From JAUIIK01 sp963745675 (GTDB lineage: Bacteria; Chloroflexota; Chloroflexia; Thermomicrobiales; CFX8): a stretch of DNA of 64,000 nt. Location: NCBI GenBank assembly GCA_963745675.1, contig CAVUYM010000009.1, positions 620,001 to 684,000 of the forward strand, in the 5' to 3' direction. The first letter of the stretch is position 1; each line of letters begins with the position of its first letter. Shown here in pieces: positions 29,161-37,701 of the stretch. Under the pieces are notes generated by a model that was given only the letters and a program-made list of their open reading frames with translations, ran no database searches and was not told where the DNA came from. The translations under genes were made by a program, and so were the position numbers.

Positions 29161-30274
29161 CGAGCTCGATGAGTTCGTCTACAAGCCGCCCTGCCGGATT
29201 TCCAGAACCGACGGTGGATCTGGCAGCCGTCGCCATCGCCGACCTCTTTTGCTCGTCATCCGCGAGAATGCGAATTTCCTGAACGAGACGATCCGGCGAA
29301 AGTTCGTCCTGATCGATCACGATTGCTGCGCCCGCTACTTCGAGCACTCGCGCGTTCTCCCGCTGTTCATCGGCGCCGGGGAGTGGCACGAGAATTGACG
29401 GTAAACCGAGCGCCGCGAGTTCGGCGACCGTGCCCGCGCCACTTCGACCCAGTACGATGCTGGCGGCCGCGTAGAGATCTGGCAGTTCATCGCCGACGCG
29501 TTCGGTAAGATGGTATTTTGCAGCTTGGGCAGGTTCTAGCTCCGCTCGGAGTTGATTCATGCGAGCAAAGCTCCCGTTGAAGTCATTCGGGCCAGTTTGG
29601 TGAACGATCTCAACAAGTTCTAGAAGTTCTGGCAGCACTTCCCCAACTACATCATTGATTCCAAGCGCTCCCTGAGCGCCTCCAGTTACATAGAGCAGCG
29701 GCAGCTCGGAGACGATCGAGAACGTTGACCGTCCCCGGGCCTGATCGCCGTCTCGCAGTGCCGAACGAATAGGGTTTCCCGTGACGGTTACATGACCGCC
29801 ACTTCTAACCTTCGGGTGGCGGGTGTGTTCGTGTGAGAGCGCGACGCAGTCGCTAAAGCGAGCATTGATGCGCGTAGCCAAACCCAGGTTCGCCGTTTGT
29901 TCATGTGTGAGGGCCGGGATGCCTAACGTGCGTCCCGCAACGACTGCGGGAACACCGACATAGCCTCCTGTGGAGAAGATCACATGCGGACGAAAGCGGC
30001 GCAGAATCGGTATTGACTGGGCAATCCCAAGCGGCACCCGGGCGGCATCGGGGACGGTGTGCAAGGAGGCGTAGCGTCGCAGTTTCCCCACTGCGACCGC
30101 GCGATAAGGGATTCCCAGGTTGCTAGCCGCTTCCCGCTCCGCACCGCTTTTCGAACCCAGCCACAGCGCGTCAAAGCGAAGGGATCGTCGATTGAGTTCT
30201 TCGACAACGGCCAGGATCGGCGAAACGTGTCCGCCAGTCCCTCCGCCAGTTAGTAAGATTCTCAACGGGGCCAT
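29132..30274 (-). CDS. murG: UDP-N-acetylglucosamine--MurNAc-pentapeptide transferase MurG
   Basis: An intact GT28 enzyme of about 380 residues that converts lipid I to lipid II at the inner face of the membrane. The N-terminal G-loop is ILLTGGGTGGHVSPILAV. Other markers are FSTGGYVGVPAVVAG, LTHEQTANLG (usual HEQN) and the donor-binding region IVLGRSGAGTVAELAALGLPSILVPLP with ADEQRENARVLE. Start is ATG at 30274; the open frame extends upstream without a better start. It stands alone here and not in a dcw cluster, and its 3' end overlaps that of radA. Confidence 0.92.
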   Translation of the reverse strand: MAPLRILLTGGGTGGHVSPILAVVEELNRRSLRFDALWLGSKSGAEREAASNLGIPYRAVAVGKLRRYASLHTVPDAARVPLGIAQSIPILRRFRPHVIFSTGGYVGVPAVVAGRTLGIPALTHEQTANLGLATRINARFSDCVALSHEHTRHPKVRSGGHVTVTGNPIRSALRDGDQARGRSTFSIVSELPLLYVTGGAQGALGINDVVGEVLPELLELVEIVHQTGPNDFNGSFARMNQLRAELEPAQAAKYHLTERVGDELPDLYAAASIVLGRSGAGTVAELAALGLPSILVPLPGADEQRENARVLEVAGAAIVIDQDELSPDRLVQEIRILADDEQKRSAMATAARSTVGSGNPAGRLVDELIELASRNRSNSR

Positions 30275-30370
30275 GTTTTTTTGCGTGGTAGACTCTCGGA
30301 CCAAGTGACCAACTTCGCATTGACTCGACTTCAGCTTCCGTCGAGCAATGATATAAGAGTGCGATAGCCC

Positions 30371-30928
30371 ATGGAGACGAGTTCCGGCAGAATTAGCCGA
30401 CGGTCGATCATCGTCGCGATCTTGACGATTCCGAGCATCATCGTTTTCGATCAAATCACTAAGTGGATGATCTGGAATACCTACGGCCCTGCCGGGGATT
30501 CTCTGGAAGGCGAGTATTTCGGTGGACTGTTGCGCTTTCACTTTGTGCGCAATACGGGCAGCGCATTTGGCATGTTTCAGGGGCAGACCGGAATTCTCAC
30601 CGCCGCAACCTTTTTGGCTATTGGTTTACTCGTCCTATTCTTCATTCGAAACGCCCGCGAAAGCGCGATAGTAGCCCTTGCTTTAAGCCTGCTTGTAGGC
30701 GGCGCGGTGGGAAATCTGATCGACCGCATTCGGCTTGGCTATGTCATTGACTGGATCAAATTGCCCAACTGGCCCACGTTCAACGTCGCAGACAGTTCCA
30801 TCACTATTGGAGTCGTCGTGCTCTTTATCGCGATCATCTTTCGGGACATGCAGGAGAGCTCTCGGGAGCACGACCAGCAGCAGGCGGCCTCCCAGCCTGC
30901 TCCCCTTGGTTCGTATAACGAAGACTGA
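30371..30928 (+). CDS. lspA: Lipoprotein signal peptidase (signal peptidase II)
   Basis: An intact 185-residue membrane aspartyl protease that removes signal peptides from prolipoproteins. Four transmembrane helices are visible. The catalytic aspartates are in GGAVGNLIDRIRLGYVIDW and WPTFNVADSSI; another family motif is VRNTGSAFGMF. The C-terminus is hydrophilic with Gln and Ser. Its last codon overlaps the rluD start as ATGA, so the two are coupled. Confidence 0.94.
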   Translation: METSSGRISRRSIIVAILTIPSIIVFDQITKWMIWNTYGPAGDSLEGEYFGGLLRFHFVRNTGSAFGMFQGQTGILTAATFLAIGLLVLFFIRNARESAIVALALSLLVGGAVGNLIDRIRLGYVIDWIKLPNWPTFNVADSSITIGVVVLFIAIIFRDMQESSREHDQQQAASQPAPLGSYNED

Positions 30929-31851
30929 TGACTGACGACTACGTTGTACGGATTACCGCGGCGCCCGATCACGTCGGCGTGCGGCTTGATCGAGTCGTCG
31001 TCGACCACCTGGCAGACACGAGCCGTTCTTTCGTCCAACGCCTGATTGAGGCCGGAGACGTCGAAGTCAATGGTGATTCGAAACGCCCGAGCTACAAAGT
31101 CTCGGCCGGCGATTACATCGAAGTGCGCGTCCCGGCTCTGGAGGAGCCGTCGGAGATAACACCGGCGGATATCCTGATTCCTATCGCATACGAGGATGAC
31201 GACATCATCGTATTCGACAAACCTGCCGGTCTCGTCGTTCATCCGGCGCCGGGACATCATGACAGCACGCTCGTAAATGCTTTCCGCTGGTTGCGACCGG
31301 AGAACATTCAGCCCGGCACCGAGCGCCCGGGCATTGTGCATCGCCTGGACAAAGACACGACCGGACTTATTGTCGTCGCGAAGAACGAACGCAGCCGCCT
31401 CCACCTCCTACAAGTCTGGCAACGGCGTGAAGTTCGCAAGGATTACACAGCCCTCGTCGTTGGATCGTTTCCCGAAAACGAGGCTACAGTCGACGCCCCG
31501 ATAGATCGCGATCCAAACAATCGCAAGCGCATGGCCGTGGTCCAGGGTGGTAAACGGGCCGTTAGCTACCTCACGACTGTCGAGCGGTTGCCAGGCTTCA
31601 CCCTTATGGACGTAGAAATCGAAACCGGCCGCACCCACCAGATTCGGGTTCATTGCGCGTTTACGGGCCATCCAGTAGCCGGTGATCGTACTTACGGGGG
31701 CTACCGACAGAACATACCCTTAGAGCGCCAGTTCCTGCATGCTCGACGGCTGCGATTCGCGCTGCCGGACGGGCGACCGATCGACCTGACTTCGCCGCTT
31801 CCTTCCGATCTCCAGCGTGTGTTGGAGACGCTTCGAGAACGCGCCGCGTGA
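30928..31851 (+). CDS. rluD: Pseudouridine synthase, RluA/RluD family
   Basis: An intact 307-residue enzyme that isomerises specific uridines in RNA, probably 23S rRNA. An N-terminal S4 domain (VRLDRVVVDHLADTSRSFVQ) precedes the catalytic domain with the nucleophilic aspartate in GIVHRLDKDTTGLIVVAKN; a further family motif is RTHQIRVHCAFTGHPVAGD. The position modified is inferred from similarity only. Coupled to lspA (ATGA) and overlapped at its end by the next gene. Confidence 0.92.
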   Translation: MTDDYVVRITAAPDHVGVRLDRVVVDHLADTSRSFVQRLIEAGDVEVNGDSKRPSYKVSAGDYIEVRVPALEEPSEITPADILIPIAYEDDDIIVFDKPAGLVVHPAPGHHDSTLVNAFRWLRPENIQPGTERPGIVHRLDKDTTGLIVVAKNERSRLHLLQVWQRREVRKDYTALVVGSFPENEATVDAPIDRDPNNRKRMAVVQGGKRAVSYLTTVERLPGFTLMDVEIETGRTHQIRVHCAFTGHPVAGDRTYGGYRQNIPLERQFLHARRLRFALPDGRPIDLTSPLPSDLQRVLETLRERAA

Positions 31852-33096
31852 CGTCGCCTCGCCAGCAGATCGAGCGTATCTTTGGCGCGGCGGTTGCGGC
31901 GGTCGATCCCCAGTTTTCAGTATGTCAGAGCGATTCAAGAGCTGGAGAGTCGCGGCGACGTCTTTTCCACGACGACGAAACGGCATTTACATCATCGCAA
32001 TAGGGAAAGCCGCTGCGTTGATGGCAGCCGGGGCTGCTGAAGCACTCGGTGATCGCGTCGCGGGCGGCATCGTCGTCACGAAGCATCCCGTCCGAACGCG
32101 ACTGCCGGAATTTATCTATTTGACGGGAGCGCATCCCATTCCCGACGCGCGTTCGCTCGAGGCGGGCCAGGCGGTGCTCACCTTCGCTGAGGATCTGCCT
32201 GCTGATGGGCGCGTAATCTGTCTCATTTCCGGCGGCGGTTCAGCATTGGTCGAGTCACTTCGGCCCGGATTCGAACTCGACGATCTCCAGGAAATCACGG
32301 CCACGCTGCTGCGGGCGGGCGCTCCGATCGAGGAGCTCAATGCTGTGAGATCGCGGCTGAGCAATATCAAAGGAGGCGGACTTCTGCGCGCCCTGGGAGA
32401 TCGGGCGCTGGTGAACCTGATCGTGTCCGACGTTTTGGGGGATAACCTCCAGGCAATCGCCAGCGGTCCGACCGTCATCCCGGTTCAATCAAGTAGCGCC
32501 GAAGAGATTGTTGAGCGCTACTCGTTGGAAATCAGGCTTCCGGAGGTTTCGAAATCTATTGTCCGACCACCAGTCGAGACTATAATCGTCGCTAACCTTC
32601 CGATGGCGATCGAAGCTGCGGCGGAGGAAGCCCAGGATTTGGGATTGCGGCCTCAGCTTCTCACCAGTCAACTGGAGGGTGAAGCCCGGGAAGCCGGCGG
32701 GACTGATGGCATCGATCTTGGCGTGCTCTGAACATCCACTTGTCGCCTCTTCAGTCCGGTGACTGCGTCCTGGCGGGTGGAGAGACAACGGTGACGGTAC
32801 GGGGTGATGGCGTCGGTGGACGAAACACGGAAGCGGCTCTCGCGGCAGCGATAGTCCTCAGGAATAGACCAGGTTTGACGGTTGGTTTCCTCGCAACCGA
32901 TGGCGATGATGGAACGACCGGGGCGGCGGGCGCAATTGTCGATAATGCTACGATCTCGCAAGATGCGCTGAACCGGGCGCGCCATGCACTCGGAAACAAC
33001 GACTCGTTCGGTTTCCTGTCCGGGACGGGCGCAATCTGGTCGCCTGGCGCAACAGGTACAAATGTTAACGACCTGATAATCGGGATAATTGAGTGA
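31848..33096 (+). CDS. Glycerate 2-kinase, GckA/MOFRL family (frame-disrupted)
   Basis: Phosphorylates glycerate to 2-phosphoglycerate. About 410 residues after correction. The N-terminal part (PRQQIERIFGAAVAAVDP, GIYIIAIGKAAALMAAGAA) and the SGGGSAL and NAVRSRLSNIKGG blocks are typical of DUF4147, and the C-terminal MOFRL domain has GETTVTVRGDGVGGRNTEAA and ATDGDDGTTGAAGAIVD. Frame changes lie near 31920 and 32720. The start, GTG at 31848, overlaps the rluD stop (GTGA). The 3' end also overlaps or abuts the next gene, so this is one transcription unit from lspA on. Confidence 0.85.
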
Positions 33097-33109
33097 GGAA
33101 GACAAGACA

Positions 33110-34819
33110 GTGAAAGTCGCAGAAGCTATTGTCGAGATTCTGGCGCAAAGCGGCGTGGAGTTTATATTCGGGCTACCGGGCGATACAGGGATGGACTTTT
33201 ATGATGCGCTCTATCACAATGAAGGACGCATCCAGCACATCATGACCCGCGATGAGCGTTCGGCTTCGTTCATGGCGGACGCCTATGGCCGTGTCACAGG
33301 CCAGGTCGGAATCTGCGAAGGACCGAGCGGGGGCGGCGCGACCTACATCGTGCCCGGCGTGGCGGAAGCTCATGGATCGTCAATTCCGCTTTTGTGTCTC
33401 ACTTCCGATACGCCGGTAAACCAGGCTGGGCGGGGAGTCCTGACCGAACTCGATCAACCGGCGCTCTTTCGAGCAATTACCAAATGGTCGGACCGCTTGA
33501 CATCGCCCGACACTGCGCCGGATATGATTCGGCGGGCTTTGCGCATGGCAACGACTGGCAAGCCTGGAGCTACATTCCTCTCTTTGCCGGCGGATATACT
33601 TGCCGCCGAAGTCGACCCAACTTATGTCTATGGCACGCCTGAATTCGGGAGCGCTCCAGCCGCACGCACGCGTCCCGATCCGAGCTCGGTCGAGCGAGCT
33701 GCTGACTTGATCCGACAGGCTGAGAAACCAGTCATCGTCGCTGGAGGGGGTGTCCGGGTTTCGGAGGCGTGGGATGCTTTGACGGCTGTCGCCGAGGCGG
33801 GATCAATTCCGGTTGGAACGTCGATCAATGGCAAAGGCAGCATCTCTGAACTACATGAATTGAGCCTCGGAGTTGTCGGTGGGAATGGCGCACGGCCGTA
33901 CGCAAATGAGATTGTCGGCGAATGTGATCTGCTGATTCTGGTCGGCACGCGGACGGATTCAACGACGACACAGAACTGGACGATTCCGGCCAAGAGCCGC
34001 AAACCGAAGACGATTCATGTCGATGTTGACCCCTGGCAGATCGGAAACAATTATCAGACGGATGTCGGCATCATCGGCGATGCACGTCTCGCCCTGATCG
34101 ACCTGGCCGATGCGCTTGGAAAGTTAGAACGTAGTGGAGAGCGGCAGATCTGGATCGATCAGATCGGCGCTCTGAAGGACGAATACTTCGACGAGCAACG
34201 AGCGTTCATGGAATCCGACGCTCAGCCGATCAAGCCCCAGCGAGTCATTGCTACCTTGCGAAACATTCTTGGAAACGATGCGACGATCGTAGCTGATCCG
34301 GGTACTCCAACGCCCTATATTTGCGCTCAGTATCAGCTTGCCGAACCTGGTCGTTGGACGGTCATTCCCCGCGCCCACGGCGGTCTCGGATACGCGCTAC
34401 CGGCGGTCGTCGGAGCCTACTATGGTGCTCAGAAGCGGGGCGGGCGTACTGTCGCTCTGATGGGTGACGGATCGTTTGGCATGTCGGTAGGGGAACTGGA
34501 AACGATCACACGCCTAAACCTCCCAGTTGTCCTGATCCAGTTCAACAACCGAGCTTTTGGTTGGATCAAAGAACTCCAGCATCTCTACCATCAGGATCGG
34601 TACTTCTCCGTCGATTTCAACGACATTGACTACCCTGCAATCGCCAAAGGATTCGGATTGCGCTCCTGGCGGGTGACAGACCCTGGCGATCTGGATTCGA
34701 CGATGCGGGCGGCTTTTGACGACGGGGGACCGTGTTTCATCGATATCGTTTCGGAATCTCAAATCACCGAGACGCCTCCGGTGCATGCATGGCTGGCAGC
34801 TGAAGCCTCGCGAAAGTAG
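33110..34819 (+). CDS. Thiamine diphosphate-dependent enzyme, acetolactate synthase-like
   Basis: An intact protein of 569 residues with the three-domain layout of the IlvB/POX family. The N-terminal PYR domain has FIFGLPGDTGMDFYDAL and the catalytic glutamate in MTRDERSASFMADAYGR. The central domain follows. The C-terminal PP domain carries the ThDP motif MGDGSFGMSVGELETITRL and GGLGYALPAVVGAY. No regulatory subunit gene is adjacent, and the FAD-contact residues of true acetolactate synthases are not clear, so the reaction may be something else (for example a carboligase or decarboxylase). I chose GTG at 33110, 9 bases after AGGAA, over TTG at 33089. Confidence 0.85.
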   Translation: MKVAEAIVEILAQSGVEFIFGLPGDTGMDFYDALYHNEGRIQHIMTRDERSASFMADAYGRVTGQVGICEGPSGGGATYIVPGVAEAHGSSIPLLCLTSDTPVNQAGRGVLTELDQPALFRAITKWSDRLTSPDTAPDMIRRALRMATTGKPGATFLSLPADILAAEVDPTYVYGTPEFGSAPAARTRPDPSSVERAADLIRQAEKPVIVAGGGVRVSEAWDALTAVAEAGSIPVGTSINGKGSISELHELSLGVVGGNGARPYANEIVGECDLLILVGTRTDSTTTQNWTIPAKSRKPKTIHVDVDPWQIGNNYQTDVGIIGDARLALIDLADALGKLERSGERQIWIDQIGALKDEYFDEQRAFMESDAQPIKPQRVIATLRNILGNDATIVADPGTPTPYICAQYQLAEPGRWTVIPRAHGGLGYALPAVVGAYYGAQKRGGRTVALMGDGSFGMSVGELETITRLNLPVVLIQFNNRAFGWIKELQHLYHQDRYFSVDFNDIDYPAIAKGFGLRSWRVTDPGDLDSTMRAAFDDGGPCFIDIVSESQITETPPVHAWLAAEASRK

Positions 34820-34830
34820 GTCTCGTTCTG

Positions 34831-35730
34831 ATGCCGAAGAAACCCCTGCTCCTCGATGTCGACACGGGCGTTGATGATGCGATGGCGATCGCCCTGGCGA
34901 CGCGTTTGGACGATCACCAGCTGGTGGGAATCACAACCGTCGCGGGCAATGTACCGCTTGATTTCACCACTCTAAATACCCAGCGGGTATTGGAATGGCT
35001 AGGCGTGGATATTCCCATCTATCGGGGCATGAGCGCACCGTTAGCCCGGCCTTTAGTGTCGGCAGGTAACGTGCATGGGGATGATGGATTGGGCGGTTGG
35101 AATCTACCCGCGCCCTCGATTGCGATTTCCAAACTGACGGCGCCGGAAGCGATCATCCGTCTGGCACGCGAGCATGCGGGAGAGATCGACTTCGCGTTCG
35201 TTGGTCCGCTAACCAATCTGGCGGTGGCGGTGCTGCTCGCGCCGGATCTTCCCGGCCTCGTGTCGCATTTGGTAATCATGGGCGGCGCGTTCTTCAATCC
35301 GGGCAATGTCACTCCTGAGGCCGAGTTCAATATCTATGTCGACCCTGAAGCGGCGGCAATAGTAGCGGCGGCCGGGTTCAACGCAACCTGGGTCGGGTTG
35401 GATGTAACTCACCAGACGGTGCTCGATCGGGCCAGCTGGGAAGGACTTTCAAATGCGACTTCGAGCGGCGCCCAGCTCGTGCGGGAGGTCTGTCGGAGGT
35501 CGTTCGAGGTTCGGGACGTCGAGCAGGTGCATTTGCACGATCCGCTGGCGCTCGCAGTTGTCGCATGGCCCGATCTGATCGGAGGTGTGCCCGGCGAAAT
35601 TAGTATTGACGTAGGCGCACACGCACGCGGGCGCACGCGCGTTTCAACGTTCATGGATGGAACTGGCCAGGCAGCGCGGAGCGTTGACGTGGAAAGATTT
35701 CATAGCATGTTTGCTCGTGTAACCGGATAG
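34831..35730 (+). CDS. Nucleoside hydrolase, inosine-uridine preferring type
   Basis: An intact 299-residue hydrolase that splits nucleosides to base and ribose. The calcium-binding signature DVDTGVDDAMAIALA is at the N-terminus. Further blocks are VHGDDGLGGWNLP, FVGPLTNLAVAVLL, LVIMGGAFFNPGNVTPEAEFN and LHDPLALAVV, where the conserved histidine and aspartate close the site. It follows the ThDP enzyme gene by 11 bases and probably shares its transcript. Which nucleoside is preferred cannot be told. Confidence 0.92.
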   Translation: MPKKPLLLDVDTGVDDAMAIALATRLDDHQLVGITTVAGNVPLDFTTLNTQRVLEWLGVDIPIYRGMSAPLARPLVSAGNVHGDDGLGGWNLPAPSIAISKLTAPEAIIRLAREHAGEIDFAFVGPLTNLAVAVLLAPDLPGLVSHLVIMGGAFFNPGNVTPEAEFNIYVDPEAAAIVAAAGFNATWVGLDVTHQTVLDRASWEGLSNATSSGAQLVREVCRRSFEVRDVEQVHLHDPLALAVVAWPDLIGGVPGEISIDVGAHARGRTRVSTFMDGTGQAARSVDVERFHSMFARVTG

Positions 35731-35853
35731 AGATTCCGTGAACCGGTACCCTTGAGAGATTGAACTGGCGTAGAATAGAGATCACACTTAGATTGACTGT
35801 CTAGTCGTGCCGGTCACGTCCGTGCCGTGAAGCACAACGAGGTGACGTTACAA

Positions 35854-36435
35854 ATGCATCACTATTCGCTTGAGCAGGTACCGCTTCAGGATCGCGACTT
35901 ACTTGAACGACTCAGTGGTTACTTTGACTCCGTCGACGCGCGCCTCGATCGAGGCGAAGGTTGGCTGATTTTCAATGCCTCGGGGGTTCGTTCTCAGCGT
36001 ATCTCACGCTATTTGAGAGTGCGTCTGAACGAGGTGATTCCGCGCTGGTCATTCTTCTATATGCCATGGCGCGATCTCGCGTTGACGTCGTACATGACCC
36101 AGGTGGAACTCCAGTCGGTAGAGACGCCGCAACTTGAGGGCAACGCAAAGCGGGAGTACGACATTGCCACGAAGGTATCTCGCCAGACGATGACGAAATC
36201 CGTCACCGTCGATCTCCTCGTCGTCAACGGCCTACACCCGCAGCACGCTCATGAAGTGCAGTACCTGCTTGATACGATCGAGACACGCTATCGTGATCGA
36301 CGGGCGACAATCCTGTTAACTCCCGATCAACCTCATGAACTCGCATCGGGTATTTCCGGAAGTTCCGGGCTCGGAGCTGCTGCGTGGCAACATATCGAGT
36401 CACGGCTTTACGAAAAGAACCTCATCGCCGTCTGA
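35854..36435 (+). CDS. Degenerate DnaC/IstB-like AAA+ protein (predicted inactive ATPase)
   Basis: An intact 193-residue protein that is not an obvious named family. Its plan matches DnaC/DnaI/IstB helicase-loader ATPases: GEGWLIFNASGVRSQR sits where GxWLLLxGPxGxGKT would be, VDLLVVNGLHPQHA where LLVIDDLG would be, TILLTPD where the sensor 1 TTN/TSN would be, and HIESRLYEKN where the SRLxE arginine segment would be. The P-loop Lys-Thr and the Walker B acidic pair appear replaced, so ATP hydrolysis is unlikely. It may be a regulator or remnant of a helicase loader. I chose ATG at 35854 (GAGGTG 9 bases upstream); GTG at 35827 would add 9 residues. No neighbour clarifies its role. Confidence 0.6.
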   Translation: MHHYSLEQVPLQDRDLLERLSGYFDSVDARLDRGEGWLIFNASGVRSQRISRYLRVRLNEVIPRWSFFYMPWRDLALTSYMTQVELQSVETPQLEGNAKREYDIATKVSRQTMTKSVTVDLLVVNGLHPQHAHEVQYLLDTIETRYRDRRATILLTPDQPHELASGISGSSGLGAAAWQHIESRLYEKNLIAV

Positions 36436-36519
36436 AGACGTGGCGCTAGCCTTTGACGCTTGCCTGCTGCTTCAACCTGTTTCGACGTGTGTGGTGAGCC
36501 TGGTTTGCCAATTGGAAAA

Positions 36520-37497
36520 TCAATACAGCCGATTCAACGCCATGTCCGTGAGGGCGAGCATCTCGGCACGGACATCAGGGTCATCGATAACGTCCAATTG
36601 ATTTCTCGCCGTATCGATGTAGGCACTGGCGACTTCCATTGCTCGTTCGACCGCGCCCGAACGCGAGATTACATCGGTGACTTCGTCTACTTCGTCGTCG
36701 GGTACCGATTCGCCATCGGCTATTCTGCGAACGAGCGTCGCGGTAGCGCTGCCATCTGAGTCGGCGAGAAAGTACATCGTCGGCAGAGTAATCGTGCCCT
36801 GGCGCAAATCCGCTCCGACAGGCTTGCCCGTTGTAGCTGATGTCGAGCGGAAATCGAGAATGTCATCGACGATCTGAAAAGCCATTCCGAAATCGGTACC
36901 AAAACGGCGGATTTTGCGAATGGCATCTTCCGGTGCATTGCCGATGATCGCGCCCATTTCAGCAGCGCCGGCGAAGAGAGAAGCCGTTTTGCCGTAGATT
37001 CGCAGTTCGTAGTCCTTGCGCGTCTGATCCGTGCGGTGCCCGTTGAAGATCTCACGCAGAACACCATCGGTGATTTCACCGAGCGTCGTTGCAAAGACAC
37101 GCACGACCCGCGGATTCATCGTCTCCGTGGCAAGAATTGCCGACTGGGCGAAGAGGAAGTCTCCGAGAAGAATCACCGCCTCAGAACTGAATGCGGAATT
37201 GAGTGTGGGCTGGCCACGGCGAAACAACGCATGGTCGATCGTGTCGTCGTGGACGAGCGAAGCCGTATGGAGCAATTCGATACCGGCGGCGGCCGGGATC
37301 AGCGTCGGAACGTCGAAGTCAAACGACCGGGCGGCCAACAGTAACAGAATCGGCCGTAGGCGCTTTCCACCAGAGGCGACGATTGCGCGCAGGAACTCAT
37401 CGACGAGTGGATATTCGACGTCGGCCGCCTGGCGTAGGCGCTCTTCGACCTGTTCTAGCTCAGACTGGAGCCCATCGACGACTTGCTGAAATTCCAA
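36520..37497 (-). CDS. Polyprenyl diphosphate synthase (trans, heptaprenyl/octaprenyl type)
   Basis: An intact 325-residue class I isoprenyl diphosphate synthase. The first aspartate-rich motif is in SLVHDDTIDHALFRRG and the second in FQIVDDILDFRSTS, both with three aspartates. GGKRLRPILLLLAA and the GK in TTGKPVGADLRQG are also typical. The chain-length determining residues before the first motif (ELLHTAS) lack bulky residues, which fits a medium- to long-chain product, likely for quinone side chains. Reading direction is opposite to the flanking genes; the region 37498-37701 between it and the next gene probably holds two divergent promoters. A CCCCTATATTCTGGGG sequence lies there, at about 37569-37584. 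Confidence 0.9.
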   Translation of the reverse strand: MEFQQVVDGLQSELEQVEERLRQAADVEYPLVDEFLRAIVASGGKRLRPILLLLAARSFDFDVPTLIPAAAGIELLHTASLVHDDTIDHALFRRGQPTLNSAFSSEAVILLGDFLFAQSAILATETMNPRVVRVFATTLGEITDGVLREIFNGHRTDQTRKDYELRIYGKTASLFAGAAEMGAIIGNAPEDAIRKIRRFGTDFGMAFQIVDDILDFRSTSATTGKPVGADLRQGTITLPTMYFLADSDGSATATLVRRIADGESVPDDEVDEVTDVISRSGAVERAMEVASAYIDTARNQLDVIDDPDVRAEMLALTDMALNRLY

Positions 37498-37701
37498 AAC
37501 GCAAACGTCGTCCTTATCGATCAGCTAGCGATCCGACGAACATATGTGGCCTGCCAGACGGCAGAAATACCCCTATATTCTGGGGAAGTGTACACTTGAC
37601 CGGCACGGGACCGCATGTTCTCTGGCCGATGTTTCGATTGCTTCGACATACAGCCAGAACGATCTGCGTCAGCGGGATAGCGACTAGGGGAGACTGCTTC
37701 A

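Noticed and set aside
30320..30370. Promoter TTGACT...TATAAG before lspA.
   Set aside because: Spacing is 26 bases, too long, and no better -35 is at the right place.
36335..36601. An 88-codon plus-strand frame across the end of the DnaC-like gene and the convergent polyprenyl synthase.
   Set aside because: It overlaps two better-supported genes and has no start signal or recognisable sequence.
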